Part shown: piece by piece, positions 9,677 through 19,628 of the stretch
Layout: every line of letters begins with the position of its first letter
How positions within the stretch are numbered: position 1 is the first letter of the stretch
DNA from: Gliomastix tumulicola
Taxonomy: Eukaryota; Ascomycota; Sordariomycetes; Hypocreales; Bionectriaceae
DNA: 64,000 bases
Direction: 5' to 3'
Assembly: GCA_001599755.1 (NCBI GenBank)
Contig: BCHX01000006.1
Coordinates: forward strand, 1,909,336 to 1,973,335
Translations under genes and position numbers: made by a program
Notes under the pieces: generated by a model
Told to the model about the DNA's origin: nothing
Databases searched by the model: none
Seen by the model: the letters and a program-made list of their open reading frames with translations, nothing else

Positions 9677-11465
9677 TTACTCGTCGCTTCCTCCTGGTAC
9701 CCCGTACTTGTCATGCTCTTCGGGATATTTATCGAACTGACTGGCGTCTCCGGAGCCGGCCTTGACCGGTGGCGTGTAGGGCGCGTCGATGTCCTTCCGA
9801 GCGAGCCTGTCCCACGTAACCTCGGCGAACCAGGGATGACTCTTGACATCGGAAGACCCCCCGTAGAGGTTGCCCAACCGCTTCGTCAAGTCGGCCGTGA
9901 TCAGCCTCTCCAATAAGTTCTGGGCTTCCGGCACAATGTATGCCGGGTACTTGACTTTCCCCTTGAGGATGTTTTCGTAGATTCGCATCGGCGACCCGCT
10001 GTCCCAGAATGGCGTGTAACCGCAGAGCATTTCGTATATCAGAATACCCAATGACCACCTAGAACACCTTGTATCAGTATGTCTGCTCTCGCTGTGAGGG
10101 CCAGATCCAGCAATACGGGATGGGACTCACCAGTCCACCGACTTATTGTAGCCCTTGTTAGAGACTACTTCCGGCGCCAAATAGTCGGGCGTGCCGCAAA
10201 GCGTCCACGTCTTGTCGGGTACTCGCTTCGCGAATCCGAAATCGGTGATCTTGAGGTGTCCATGCCGGTCGAGCAGGAGGTTCTCAGGTTTCAGATCTCG
10301 GTAGATGATATTTTTGGAATGTAGATATTCGAGCGCTAGGGTGACTTCTGCTGCGTAGAATTTGGCGACGGGATTAGGGAATCGCTGCGGGAGAAAAGAG
10401 TCCAGGTTAGCTCTGTGAGACATCCATTGCTCAACGGAATCCACAACGGAGCAAGCGACAGCCCGCCCATGCAGGTGGTTGGGGGGAGGGGAGGGAGGTC
10501 ACAGGTCCGCGGGGAGGGAGGGGGGGGGGGTTGTTTGACTGCAAAAAGAGTCGGTAACCTAAACACAACACGGAAACTTACCCCTGATTTTCTCAGCAGA
10601 GAAAACAGCTCGCCGCCCTCGACAAAGTCCATGACCATGTAGAGGTTCTTCCAGTCCTGGAACGTGCCCCAGAGGGTGATGAGGAAGGGGTGCTTGACGT
10701 CGCTGAGCATGCGGCGCTCGTCGTTGGTGTGCTCGACCTGCTTCATCTTGACGACCTGGGCCTTCTTCAGGACCTTGATGGCATAGTACCGGCTGTTGTG
10801 GTTCGACTGGACGAGATGGACCCGGCCGAAGCTACCGGTGCCGAGCGTTCTCAGGATATCGAAGTCCACCAGCGAGTACTTGCCCTTGGTGACGCGGGCC
10901 TGCGACCCCGCGGCAGCGCCGGCCTGGCTCGAGGACGACTGCTGCTGCTGCTGCTGCTGCTGCTGGGGGGCTTGGTCATTGTGTTGCTGGGGCTGCGGCT
11001 GGTTCTGCGCCTGCACGGGCTGGTCGGTCTGCATCGCGTCGGGGTGAGGCGGCGCGGGGTGGGCGGCCTGCTGCTGCTGCTGTAGGAGGGCGGGATCGGT
11101 GCCGGGGCTGGCGCTGGGGACGGGGGAGATGGGAGGGCCTAGAAGCGAGGCGGAAGTGGAAGCGGGGCTGAAGGGAGAGGCGTCGATGTTGGAGTTGGAA
11201 CTGGGACGGGCGGAGGGGGCGCCGTCATGCTGGTGGGGAGGGTTTCCTAGGTTGTTCGCGGACGAGAGGCTCTGCTGCTGCTGCAAATCCTTGCCGCCGC
11301 TGATGGCTGGAGTGGTGGCTGCCGTCGTCGCCGGTGACGTCGTCGCGGATGTGCCAGCCGCCGCGGTCGCAGTCGCAGTGGTGGATGTTGTCGTTGCCGA
11401 GGAGCCGGTCACGCCTGCAGCTGCGGAGGAGGAGGATGCGCCTTCGGCCGCAGTAGTCGAGGAGG

Positions 11466-11502
<37 letters not shown>

Positions 11503-11895
11503 CTGCGCCGGCTGTACTTCCTGCTGCGCCGCCTGCTGTGGCTGCGGCTGCGCGTTGTTGGCGTTGGCGTGGGGGTTGCTGTTGCTATTGCTGTTGCCGT
11601 GGCTGCTGCTGCTGCCGCCGCCGCCGCCGCCGCCGGGATGAAGATGGTGCTGGAGGTGCTGGAGGATGCTATGGCCAGTCCCCCCGCTGGACACCCGCGC
11701 CTGCCCGCTGGGCGTGCTGGTCGAGGAGCCGCCCGTGGACTGCTGCTTCTGGTGCGAGAAGTACGCGCCGGACTCGGACTTTAGCGAGCCAGACGTCGGT
11801 GCGGGCGTGATCGGGCTGGGAGGATGTGAGGTCGCTGAATGGTCGGGTTGTGACTCCCTCGTCCGCTTCTTTTTGAGGAACCCAAGGCTAGGCAT
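9677..11895 (-). CDS. pkac1: cAMP-dependent protein kinase catalytic subunit with polyQ extension
   Basis: Three exons (11895-10582, 10384-10131, 10058-9677) encode 649 residues. The start MPSLGFLKKKRTR matches the usual start of filamentous-fungal PKA catalytic subunits. Residues 1-339 are a low-complexity extension rich in Gln, Ser, Ala, Thr and Pro with several Q runs. The kinase domain follows: glycine loop GTGSFGRV near 353, Lys374 in YAIKV, YRDLKPEN with catalytic Asp468, DFG at 486-488, activation loop TWTLCGTPDYLAPE with phospho-Thr499, and VDWWSLG. The C-tail ends with FDKYPEE, the AGC hydrophobic-motif position. It is activated by release from the cAMP-binding regulatory subunit and controls growth, development and carbon sensing. 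Some 2 kb upstream is gene-free. Confidence 0.96.
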
Positions 11896-13979
11896 TGGGT
11901 GATGGGATGATGGGCCTTGGGGGGGGGGGGTATTTATGGATAATACCTCTTGTCTCCCGCACCGTAGGTTCCGTATCAAGGAAGTAAGATAAAAGAATAC
12001 AAAAAACAAGATAGAGGAGAATAATAGCACGGTACTAGGGAATAGCACCTGGGGAGGTAGGTCGGATAAGTACGCAGATAGTAGCAGGTAGCCGGCGACG
12101 GTTGTAGGCAAGGTATGGTATGGTGTGTACTGTATCAGCAGAGGCGGGGTGGTCGATTTCGATGGAGAGCAATTACGAAATGCCTAAGTGATCCGGTGGA
12201 GCGAGAATGGGCGCGCGCGGGCGATGAATTTGACAGGCAGGGCCGGGCCGGACGAAGGCAGCGTCTGGACAAGCTCGAGGAAGGGCGTCTCGCGGTTCTG
12301 GGCAGCTGGTTGAGGCCTGGTTGAGTCCCAATGGCTCGCTGCTGCTTGGGATTGTTCAAGAGTCAGGTTGTGACGGGCTCGGCTGGCGCAAAACGAGACT
12401 CGGAGGGGGATGGAGATCGATCGAGCTGGGGTGGGCGCTTTAGTAACCAGAACGTATTAGTCCAGTCCAGTCCACCTGCTGCTGATGGTGCTGCCTCGAC
12501 CTGTTCGTCCAGTGCTCGTCTTTGTTTCTCCTCTGCTGATCATTCGGAATATGTATCTTCTTCGCAGACGGACAGGAGAAAAATTCGAGAGTGAATGGAC
12601 GACACCAGCCAGAAAGCGGGACGAAACAACTCTTCACCAGGGTCTTATTCCTGCCCTCAGCCTCCTAAGGTATAGGCAAGGGGTCCGTGTACCTCGTCTG
12701 TGTGCCTGCAGCTCGTCGCCGTTGTGGCATGGAATAACCACCACTATTACCACGAATCGCAGGTACAGTGACAGCCCAGCACACACTTATGTCAGGGGGA
12801 TTCGTCCAGGGAAGGCGAGCGAGGACGAGCCAAGGACCAGTCTCTAGTAAAAATAGGTTCCGGGCTAGTACTGAATGAAACTCCGGGCGTCGAATCCTCC
12901 GCACGCAACGCACTGGCTATCTTGTCACTTTTGGGCCTTTCTGGGGCGGAGGAGTGCCAGGGATGGCCGCTGCCGCCAGAACACTCACTCAGTTCAGTGT
13001 CACGATTTTCGTGCCAGCGCCGTGTTGTGGGTGAGATTGTAGGACAGGCTGGAAGGAGTACAACTGACGCGGACTTTGGTAGGAAGAGGATTGCATCCCT
13101 GACGCACGGGCAGTTACATAGAGCGGCGTCCGCAACCTCTCCCTACTTACTTAGCCACTGAGGATCTTGCCTGAGTTGCCTCCCAACTGGCTGCCTGTGC
13201 TACGTGCGTACAAGCCTGCTAGACATTGGATGACAGGCCGAGCGTGGAGAGGGTTTTGGCTCTAATTATTTCGTCATCAACACCTAACAAGGCAGACCAA
13301 CTCTGGTAATAAAAGGCCCCAGTAACCCCGCCAAGGTTCCAGTACCGGCCGGTTTATATTCAAGCCAGCGTTAGCAGTCGCCGAACTCTGGAACGGACGG
13401 AAAGCTAATATTAATTACAAGCCACCGACGAACGGCCAGAGCGTGATTACGAAGCGTGTGCCACATGGGCGAGTATGCATGCCGCAGTGGCGGAATATTG
13501 ATGATGTGGTCCGTGATGGTTGAGCCCAGCTTCGATGAGCTGAAGCTGCACAGCATATGAGTCGCGTGCCCGGTGCTCTCAATTCGGACAGAATCCAGCA
13601 AAAATATGCCAGTGTATTTTTCCATATCCGCCGCCTACAACTCCCGGCCAATCATAAAGCAGGCCTACACTTCGACAGAAACCAGATTGACTGACTTGAA
13701 AGACAAGGAAAAGATGAATGAGTGCGCGCATGCCACGGACCAGCTAAACTGTCCGTGGGAGACAGAGAGAGGAAACACCCCATGGTTGTGCCTTTTTGCT
13801 TTTGCTGCTAGACGTACAGTTTCGTTCCTCGTTCTAAGACTTTCCAAATTGCCCGTCAACTTCGCAGCTGATCCAGGAAACGCTGCTGTTTTCCTATAAC
13901 CCCTCCTCTCACTGTCCGCAACCCTGTCCTGACTCCAGAAGAAACACTCCCTCCGCGATAATATCGACACAGTTTTTGT
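11896..13979. other. Upstream region of PKA, no gene recognised
   Basis: This 2.1-kb stretch lies between the PKA start and the stop of the lectin gene, both on the minus strand. It probably holds the PKA promoter and a long 5' leader. Several short frames occur, but none has a family motif or convincing splicing. A G10 run lies just before the PKA start. Confidence 0.6.
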
Positions 13980-15169
13980 TTAGAAACGGTGGCTCTTGCT
14001 GCGGGCACGGTACGCGGTGAACCCGACGTACGCGGCAACGATGACCAGGACGAAGAGGAAGCCCTTGGTCAGGGTCCAGATCCAGCCGCCGCCGTTCTTC
14101 TTGCCCTTGTAGCTGCTCCCCGGCTTGCGGTCCTTGCCGCCCGGCTTCGCCTTGCTACCGCTGACGCTCGGGCTGGTGTACAGGTTCTTGGCGCGGATGG
14201 AGATGATGTCGTGGTTATCGCTCAGCTCGCCCGTCTCGGCGCTGAAGCCGAGGTACGAGATATTGGGGATGGTCGGGGGCGAGTCGATGTCGAAGCACTG
14301 CTGCCAGTCGTTCTCGTTCTTGTACTGGAGCTCCAGCTTGAGCTGCTTGTCCTGGAAGTACGTGAGGCGGAACTTGGTCGGCGTGTTGGAGTGGCGGATC
14401 CCGCGCGCCGAGCAGCCCGCCAGCTCCGTGTTCTTGCCGTCCTGCGCCTTGTCGTAGCTCGTCTGCCCGTCGCCGACCATAGCGCTGACGTAGGGGAACA
14501 CCACGCCGGGCCGGTTGTTCTTGTACGTGTCGAAGAAGATGCCGAGGCCCTCGAAGTTGTCCGTGTGTCCAAAGACGTTGCCCTGCTGTCCGCGCTGGCG
14601 GGTCACCCACATAGCGAAGCCATCGCCATAGAGCTGGTTCTTGCCCGAGATCTTGAACTCGACTTCGATTTCCCAGTTGGTTGCCGTCAGGGGCACGCGA
14701 GAGAAGAGCCACCCGGCTTGTGAGGGGCTGTCGGACGTCAGACGGATGTAGCTATCGCGGAAGAAAGTCAGCACCTCATCCAGTCTTATATCCTCCAGAA
14801 TCGTCTCTCAAATCGGCTTGCGAGGGAGGGAGGTAAGGTGTCGTACGAGTCTGTGCGAATGATGGTATCTCCGCCAAAATCGAACCAACGACTTTGCATG
14901 TCAGAGTCCAGATACGGCTGTGAAGGGGGTCAGCAAGTTGTCCCATCTATCCGGCTTTCGTAGGCTTTGTTAGGCATCGTACCTGCACCAGCGTGTGCGT
15001 TCTCAGCTGTTCCGCGAAAAAATAGCATTAGCATAACCGAACCAGCGCACTCCTCAGAACCTCAGGGCGCTGTACGAACCGACACGCTCTTAATCTCGCC
15101 CTCCTCAGCCGCCTCCGCACTCCATGCGAACGCCGCGAAGAAGGCGGCCGACAACCACGACAGGCGCAT
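13980..15169 (-). CDS. L-type (legume-like) lectin, VIP36/ERGIC-53/Emp47 family cargo receptor
   Basis: Four exons (15169-15080, 15006-14983, 14917-14847, 14751-13980) encode 318 residues. A signal peptide (MRLSWLSAAFFAAFAWSAEA) comes first. The lectin fold follows: SRWFDFGGDTIIRTDSYIRL, SQAGWLFSRVP, GDGFAMWVTRQRG, FEGLGIFFDTYKN (carbohydrate- and Ca2+-binding core) and YLGFSAETGELSDNHDI. A Lys/Gly-rich linker, one membrane helix (GWIWTLTKGFLFVLVIVAAY) and a short basic cytosolic tail ending KSHRF complete it. The family cycles between ER and Golgi and binds high-mannose glycoproteins for export. The first intron needs a GTTCGT donor; the competing GTACAG donor 4 nt later breaks the frame. 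Head-to-head with tim13. Confidence 0.92.
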
Positions 15170-15661
15170 GATGGATGGGCGCTCTCTCCTGAACTCGGAG
15201 AAGATAAGAAGGGACGGAACAAAGAGAGATACCAGGTCAATGCAACTGTGCCTCAAGCCTCACCAGCGGCCGTTTTGGCTGAATTCGAGATCGGGGGCGT
15301 TGCGAGTTGATTGGGGGCGAGAAGTTGCAAGATTGATAGCCAGACATCAAGGGAATCACGAGCCTGGCAAGCAGGTAGTACAACAACTGTCCTCTTTCCC
15401 AAAAATGAGACCCAGAAAAAGGGTTCCACGCTACGGCGGCAAGCCACAGCTAGGGAGGCAAAAAGTCTGGGGTTCAGCATATTTCAGCCACAGACCCATC
15501 AAAGCTTGCAGGCACTAGCCACACAGCCTTGCATCGCAAATGCTTGCTGAGCCTTCAACCGAGTCATCGAGTCCTCAAAAGATCTCCGTCCTCTACCACA
15601 TACACTACTCCGCCTCGCCAATCCCAAGCCAGTAACACACACCAGCCCTCAACTCAGCACA
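15170..15661. other. Bidirectional intergenic region (lectin / tim13)
   Basis: This 492-bp stretch lies between two start codons and probably carries both promoters and leaders. I see no coding exon. Confidence 0.6.
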
Positions 15662-16002
15662 ATGGACTCCAAGGCTGTCAAGGACGCTGTTATGCAGCAG
15701 GTGGCGCAGGAAAGCAACCTCGCCAATGCCCGAGTCCTGATCGAGGTTCGTGGTTTGCCCTCTTCCCCGTCGACATCTTCATTAGCTATCAACCCAGGAG
15801 GCAGCCTTTAAGACCAAGGTCCTAACCTCCCATATAGAAACTCCAGGAGAACTGCTTCGAGAAGTGCGTCCCGAAACCCGGCAAGTCTCTTTCCAGCAGC
15901 GAGGAGAGCTGCACCAAGACCTGCATGGAGAAGTACATGGCCGCATGGAACCAGGTCAACGCGGCATACATCAACCGCATACGGCAGGAGTCGGGCCAGT
16001 AA
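15662..16002 (+). CDS. tim13: Mitochondrial small Tim chaperone Tim13
   Basis: Two exons (15662-15745 and 15838-16002) encode 82 residues, the usual Tim13 length. The twin CX3C motifs are present: Cys34/Cys38 (CFEKC) and Cys53/Cys57 (CTKTC), which form the two intramolecular disulfides. The start MDSKAVKDAVMQQV and the segment LIEKLQENCFEKCVPKPG are diagnostic of Tim13 rather than Tim8, Tim9 or Tim10. The protein works with Tim8 in the intermembrane space to escort hydrophobic precursors such as Tim23 to the TIM22 complex. Import is through Mia40, so no presequence is expected or seen. Confidence 0.97.
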
Positions 16003-16300
16003 ATCGGACGCCAGCGACTCGGTTTTGAATACGCTCTATACAACAACTGTACAACACTATGCGACGGCCCGTCGACTCTCGAAACCGGACGGGATGGAAT
16101 AGACAAACGAGCATTCGTGCTTCGAGGCGCAGAATCAGCACTCGCTGGGTCGGATGTATTATAGGTTTTGAAATGCCGGTCACACATGTACCGCGCAATC
16201 GCAACTCGGTCAAGGCAAAAATATAGATATCAGGCTGGAATAACGAGACACCCGACAAGGGCTGCATGGCATATACATGGTATCATTAAATGGTCTATCG

Positions 16301-17545
16301 CTAAGCTTCGGTCGCCTTTTTTTTCTCCTCTTCGGCGGCCCTCTTTCTTGCAAGATACCGCTCTTTGGCGCTCGAGATCTCTCCCTCGGTCTTGCGACTC
16401 TTGGCCGCCCGCTCTGACTCGTCGCGTTGCGATTCTGCGACTTCTCTTGAGCGCTTCGAGGCCTGCTCGAGCTGCTCGGCCAGCATCCGTGACTGCCGCT
16501 CTCTCATAGCCTGCTTGTTCCCTATTTGTGACCCGCTCATCTGCCGTCTGTCCCCCTGATCTGCCTTCTGAGCGTTGTCTCTCTGTGCCGGCGCTGCTGA
16601 TGCCTTTGCGCTGACGTTGAGACCTCCCTTGAGCAGTTGCCGCTTGTCCACCACCTGCCCATCTTCGTTGACAGCGATCGAGGCGCCTTTCTCGTTGAGC
16701 TCCTTCACGCGCTTCGCCTCCAGCTGCTCCTCGGTCAGATCCTCCCCAGTGTCTTCGCCCTTCTTTGACCCCTCCTTCGCAGCCTCCTCAGCAGCCTTGA
16801 CAGCCTGCGAGTGCCTCTCCTCATCTCTGTTGAGCATCTTCCTGTAAAACGACGACATCCCGCCATCCTTATTCTTCCGCGCCTCCTCCTCCTCCCTCCT
16901 CTTCTCCTCCTCCTCTATCCTCCTGTTCTCCTCCTGCTGCCTCTTGTAAGCCTCCGTCACGAACTTCTCCTTCCCCTCGAACTCCTCCCCCTCCGCCTCG
17001 CGCTCCCTCGCAATCTTCTTCTCGTTCGCGATCAGCTGGTCGCGCTTCCGCACCTCGGCCGACTGGATCACATCCTTCATGTACCGCGACCGTCGCTCCG
17101 CGCCGCCGCCACCAGCGTCGGGCGCCGCCTTCTTCTCGGGCTTGAGCTTGTCGTACACGGCGTCGTACTCGTATACGCTCGGATCGAGCTGCTCGGCGGC
17201 CTCGGCGTTCTTCCGCGCGGCCAGGGAGCTGGAGAGGTCGCCGAACATGGCGGTCGGCTGCGTCTTGGACTTGAGCTTCGGTGGCTGTGACGGCGGTGCG
17301 CCTTTCGAGGGCTTCGGTCGGCCTTTCCTCGCATCATCTTGCTCGTGTGTCTGTGTTGAGGTGCCGAAGTCGTCCAGGCCTCCAATCTCCAGCACAGCTG
17401 ATGCGCCGTTCTTGTTGTCGCCTTTGCGCCCCGCGTCGTCTGAATCTGAGTCGTCGCCGCCGAACATGGGCTTGCGCTTTGGCGGTGGTTTTGCCTGGCC
17501 GGGCTTCTTGGCCAGGTTGAGCCCGAAGGCCAGGGGTTTGCTCAT
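16301..17545 (-). CDS. NSRP1-like (CCDC55/DUF2040) nuclear speckle splicing regulator
   Basis: A single exon encodes 414 residues starting MSKPLAFGLNLAKKPG. The N-terminus is disordered and Pro/Lys-rich with acidic patches (DDSDSDD). The conserved DUF2040 core begins YEYDAVYDKLKPEKK, then SRYMKDVIQSAEVRKRDQLI and a long charged coiled coil rich in Glu, Arg and Lys, with GGMSSFYRKMLNRDEERHSQ. The C-terminus is again basic and helical. Animal NSRP1 is a nuclear-speckle protein that affects alternative splice-site choice; the fungal role is inferred from the shared core. Head-to-head with the LysM gene. Confidence 0.88.
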   Translation of the reverse strand: MSKPLAFGLNLAKKPGQAKPPPKRKPMFGGDDSDSDDAGRKGDNKNGASAVLEIGGLDDFGTSTQTHEQDDARKGRPKPSKGAPPSQPPKLKSKTQPTAMFGDLSSSLAARKNAEAAEQLDPSVYEYDAVYDKLKPEKKAAPDAGGGGAERRSRYMKDVIQSAEVRKRDQLIANEKKIAREREAEGEEFEGKEKFVTEAYKRQQEENRRIEEEEKRREEEEARKNKDGGMSSFYRKMLNRDEERHSQAVKAAEEAAKEGSKKGEDTGEDLTEEQLEAKRVKELNEKGASIAVNEDGQVVDKRQLLKGGLNVSAKASAAPAQRDNAQKADQGDRRQMSGSQIGNKQAMRERQSRMLAEQLEQASKRSREVAESQRDESERAAKSRKTEGEISSAKERYLARKRAAEEEKKKATEA

Positions 17546-18306
17546 TGTTGCTGCGCGATAGTAAGAGTTGATGCGATTCAACTTTGAGACGTATTCGCGC
17601 AACTAGAATCGCAAGTAGAGACCGGAAGCTGGCGTATAGTATTGATGATTAGAGGTCAAGTTTTCGAACTGTGAACTTCAAGTCCAGGGCCTTTGTTTGC
17701 CTTGCCACCTGCCTACCCTAGAGCGAGGTCAGGCTGGAAAAAGCATGGACAGCATCCTGTCATCTGCTTGGCTGTGGCATGTGAACATCAGCCAGAAGCC
17801 GTGACAGCAACGCGATGCCCAACCGAGACCCTTATCACCTACCGCTGTTCCAAGAAGTCAGGCAGCGCCTCGGGCCAGATGGGAACTATCAACGGGGATC
17901 TTCTACAGTTTATCTCCGAGAAGTCGCGTGGCGTCATCTGGCGACACCATCACTCGCAAGCGATCCATGACGTTGATTGGCCACTTAGCCTCAGCCGCGC
18001 ATAGCTGACCCCCATCCTTCCTGCATGCCCCTCCGAGGTGATGATGCGATAAGGTAATCGATGATAGCGGGAGCGGAGAGGCGATAAACTGACCGATATA
18101 TTCGGCTCGAGGAAGTCGGTCATGTGCCTCCCTTGTCACTACCTACCTACCTTCCCGTGCTTTCCATTCCTGTTGATTATAAGTGCTGAGAAGCCTCGGA
18201 TCTCGACCTAAACTCCCACATCTTCACCACCCTAGACCAATATCAATCACACCCGTCCCTCCTCTTCCGCCCGCTCCCTGCCTCTCGCCACCCCTACTCC
18301 GTGACC
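17546..18306. other. Bidirectional intergenic region (NSRP1-like / LysM gene)
   Basis: This 761-bp stretch separates the two start codons. Several GATA cores lie around 18050-18100. I see no coding exon or RNA gene. Confidence 0.55.
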
Positions 18307-19392
18307 ATGGAATACTGCTGTACCTGCGCGACGACCCTCCAGCCGCCCTCACAACCCCCTCCGTCCTCCTCCGAGCCGCCTGAAGAGCAGCAGTCGTCGC
18401 TCCCCAAGAACCGACGAGTCCAGTGTTGCGCCCGGATCATCTGTGGGAAATGCATCCATGTACGTCTTCAGGTCCCCCGTCCTCTCCCTTTCCCCCGCCT
18501 CGGATCACTCAAAAGGGATCAAAGGAGAAAAGGAAAAAATTTCAAGAAAAAAGGAACGTGAATTTGCCAACAACAAGGCTTCTCTCTTCTTTCTCATATC
18601 TAGCACAACAGACGCTTTGCCGACTACTGCCCGTACTGCCAAGTATCTAACGTGCCGTCCACCCTGCCCCAAGGGCTGAGAGACCCACCGTCCTACACTC
18701 CCGTCCCACGAGCCGGCGCAAGGACCGTCGTCCAGGCGGGGCCGCCGCCGCCGCCGTATGTGACGGATCCCGGAGTGGTGGTGGAGGAGGAGGGTGAAGA
18801 GGAGGAGGAGGAGGAGGAGGACGGGGAAGAGCTGGACGAGAAGGAGCTGCTGAGGCGGGAGGAGGCCCGGGAGGAGAAGCGGAGGAGGGCCAAGGCGACC
18901 GCCGTCACTTCTACTCCCCCCCGCGAAAGCGACCCGGACGACGAGAAGGCCGAGCCGGCCGAGGACACGCTGCACTTCGTCAACCACGAGCACGACAGCA
19001 TCAACTCCCTCTCCCTGCGGTACAACGTCCCCGCCACCGCCCTCCGCCGCGCCAACAACATCACCAGCGACCACCTGCTGCTCGCGCGGCGCACCGTCGT
19101 CATCCCCGGCGAGTTCTACAAGGCCGGCGTGAGCCTGTCGCCGCGGCCCATCGGCGGCGAGGAGGAGGAGCAGAGGAAGGGCAGGATACGCCGCTTCATG
19201 ACGTCGTGCAAGGTTGCCGACTACGACGTGGCGCTGCTGTACCTGGAGCAGACTGGCTACGACGTCGAGGCCGCGGCGGAGGCGTACTTTGACGACGAGG
19301 CGTGGGAGAGGGCTCACCCTGGTCAGCCGTCGTCCAGCAGAAAGGACGGCACGAGCAAGAAGCCATCGTTGTGGAGTAGGCTTCGAAAGTAG
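18307..19392 (+). CDS. Cytosolic LysM-domain protein with N-terminal zinc-binding cysteines and UBA-like C-terminus
   Basis: Two exons (18307-18459 and 18604-19392) encode 313 residues. The N-terminus has clustered cysteines (MEYCCTCATTL, then QCCARIICGKCI, then DYCPYCQ) that look like a zinc ribbon or RING-like fold. A Pro-rich linker and a strongly acidic Glu run follow. The LysM domain is near residues 174-219 (HDSINSLSLRYNVPATALRR, then HLLLARRTVVIPG). The C-terminal part (SCKVADYDVALLYLEQTGYD, then EAAAEAYFDDEAWE) resembles a UBA-like helical bundle. There is no signal peptide, so it is not a secreted LysM effector. LYSMD-type cytosolic proteins are the closest concept; the molecular role is unknown. 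Confidence 0.85.
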
Positions 19393-19628
19393 TATATTCC
19401 CCTAGCCATTCACAGATAGACACTGGCACATGTCCATTTCGCATTTGTATAACAGAAGCTATATCCTGCCCTGCCCAGTATTTCGAGTCAAAATTCGACT
19501 CCCCCATGCCCTTTGCTGAAATCGAAAACCGGTAACGCCTGGGAAACGCTTGTTCCTCGTACAGCCGTGAAACCAATGTGTGAATTACCCATATTGTTTT
19601 GTCGTCGTCTCATCTCGCCTCGTGCAGA

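Noticed and set aside
18307..19392. Reading the LysM gene as a secreted chitin-binding effector
   Set aside because: The N-terminus is Cys-rich and hydrophilic with no signal peptide, and it has a cytosolic-type acidic linker and UBA-like end.
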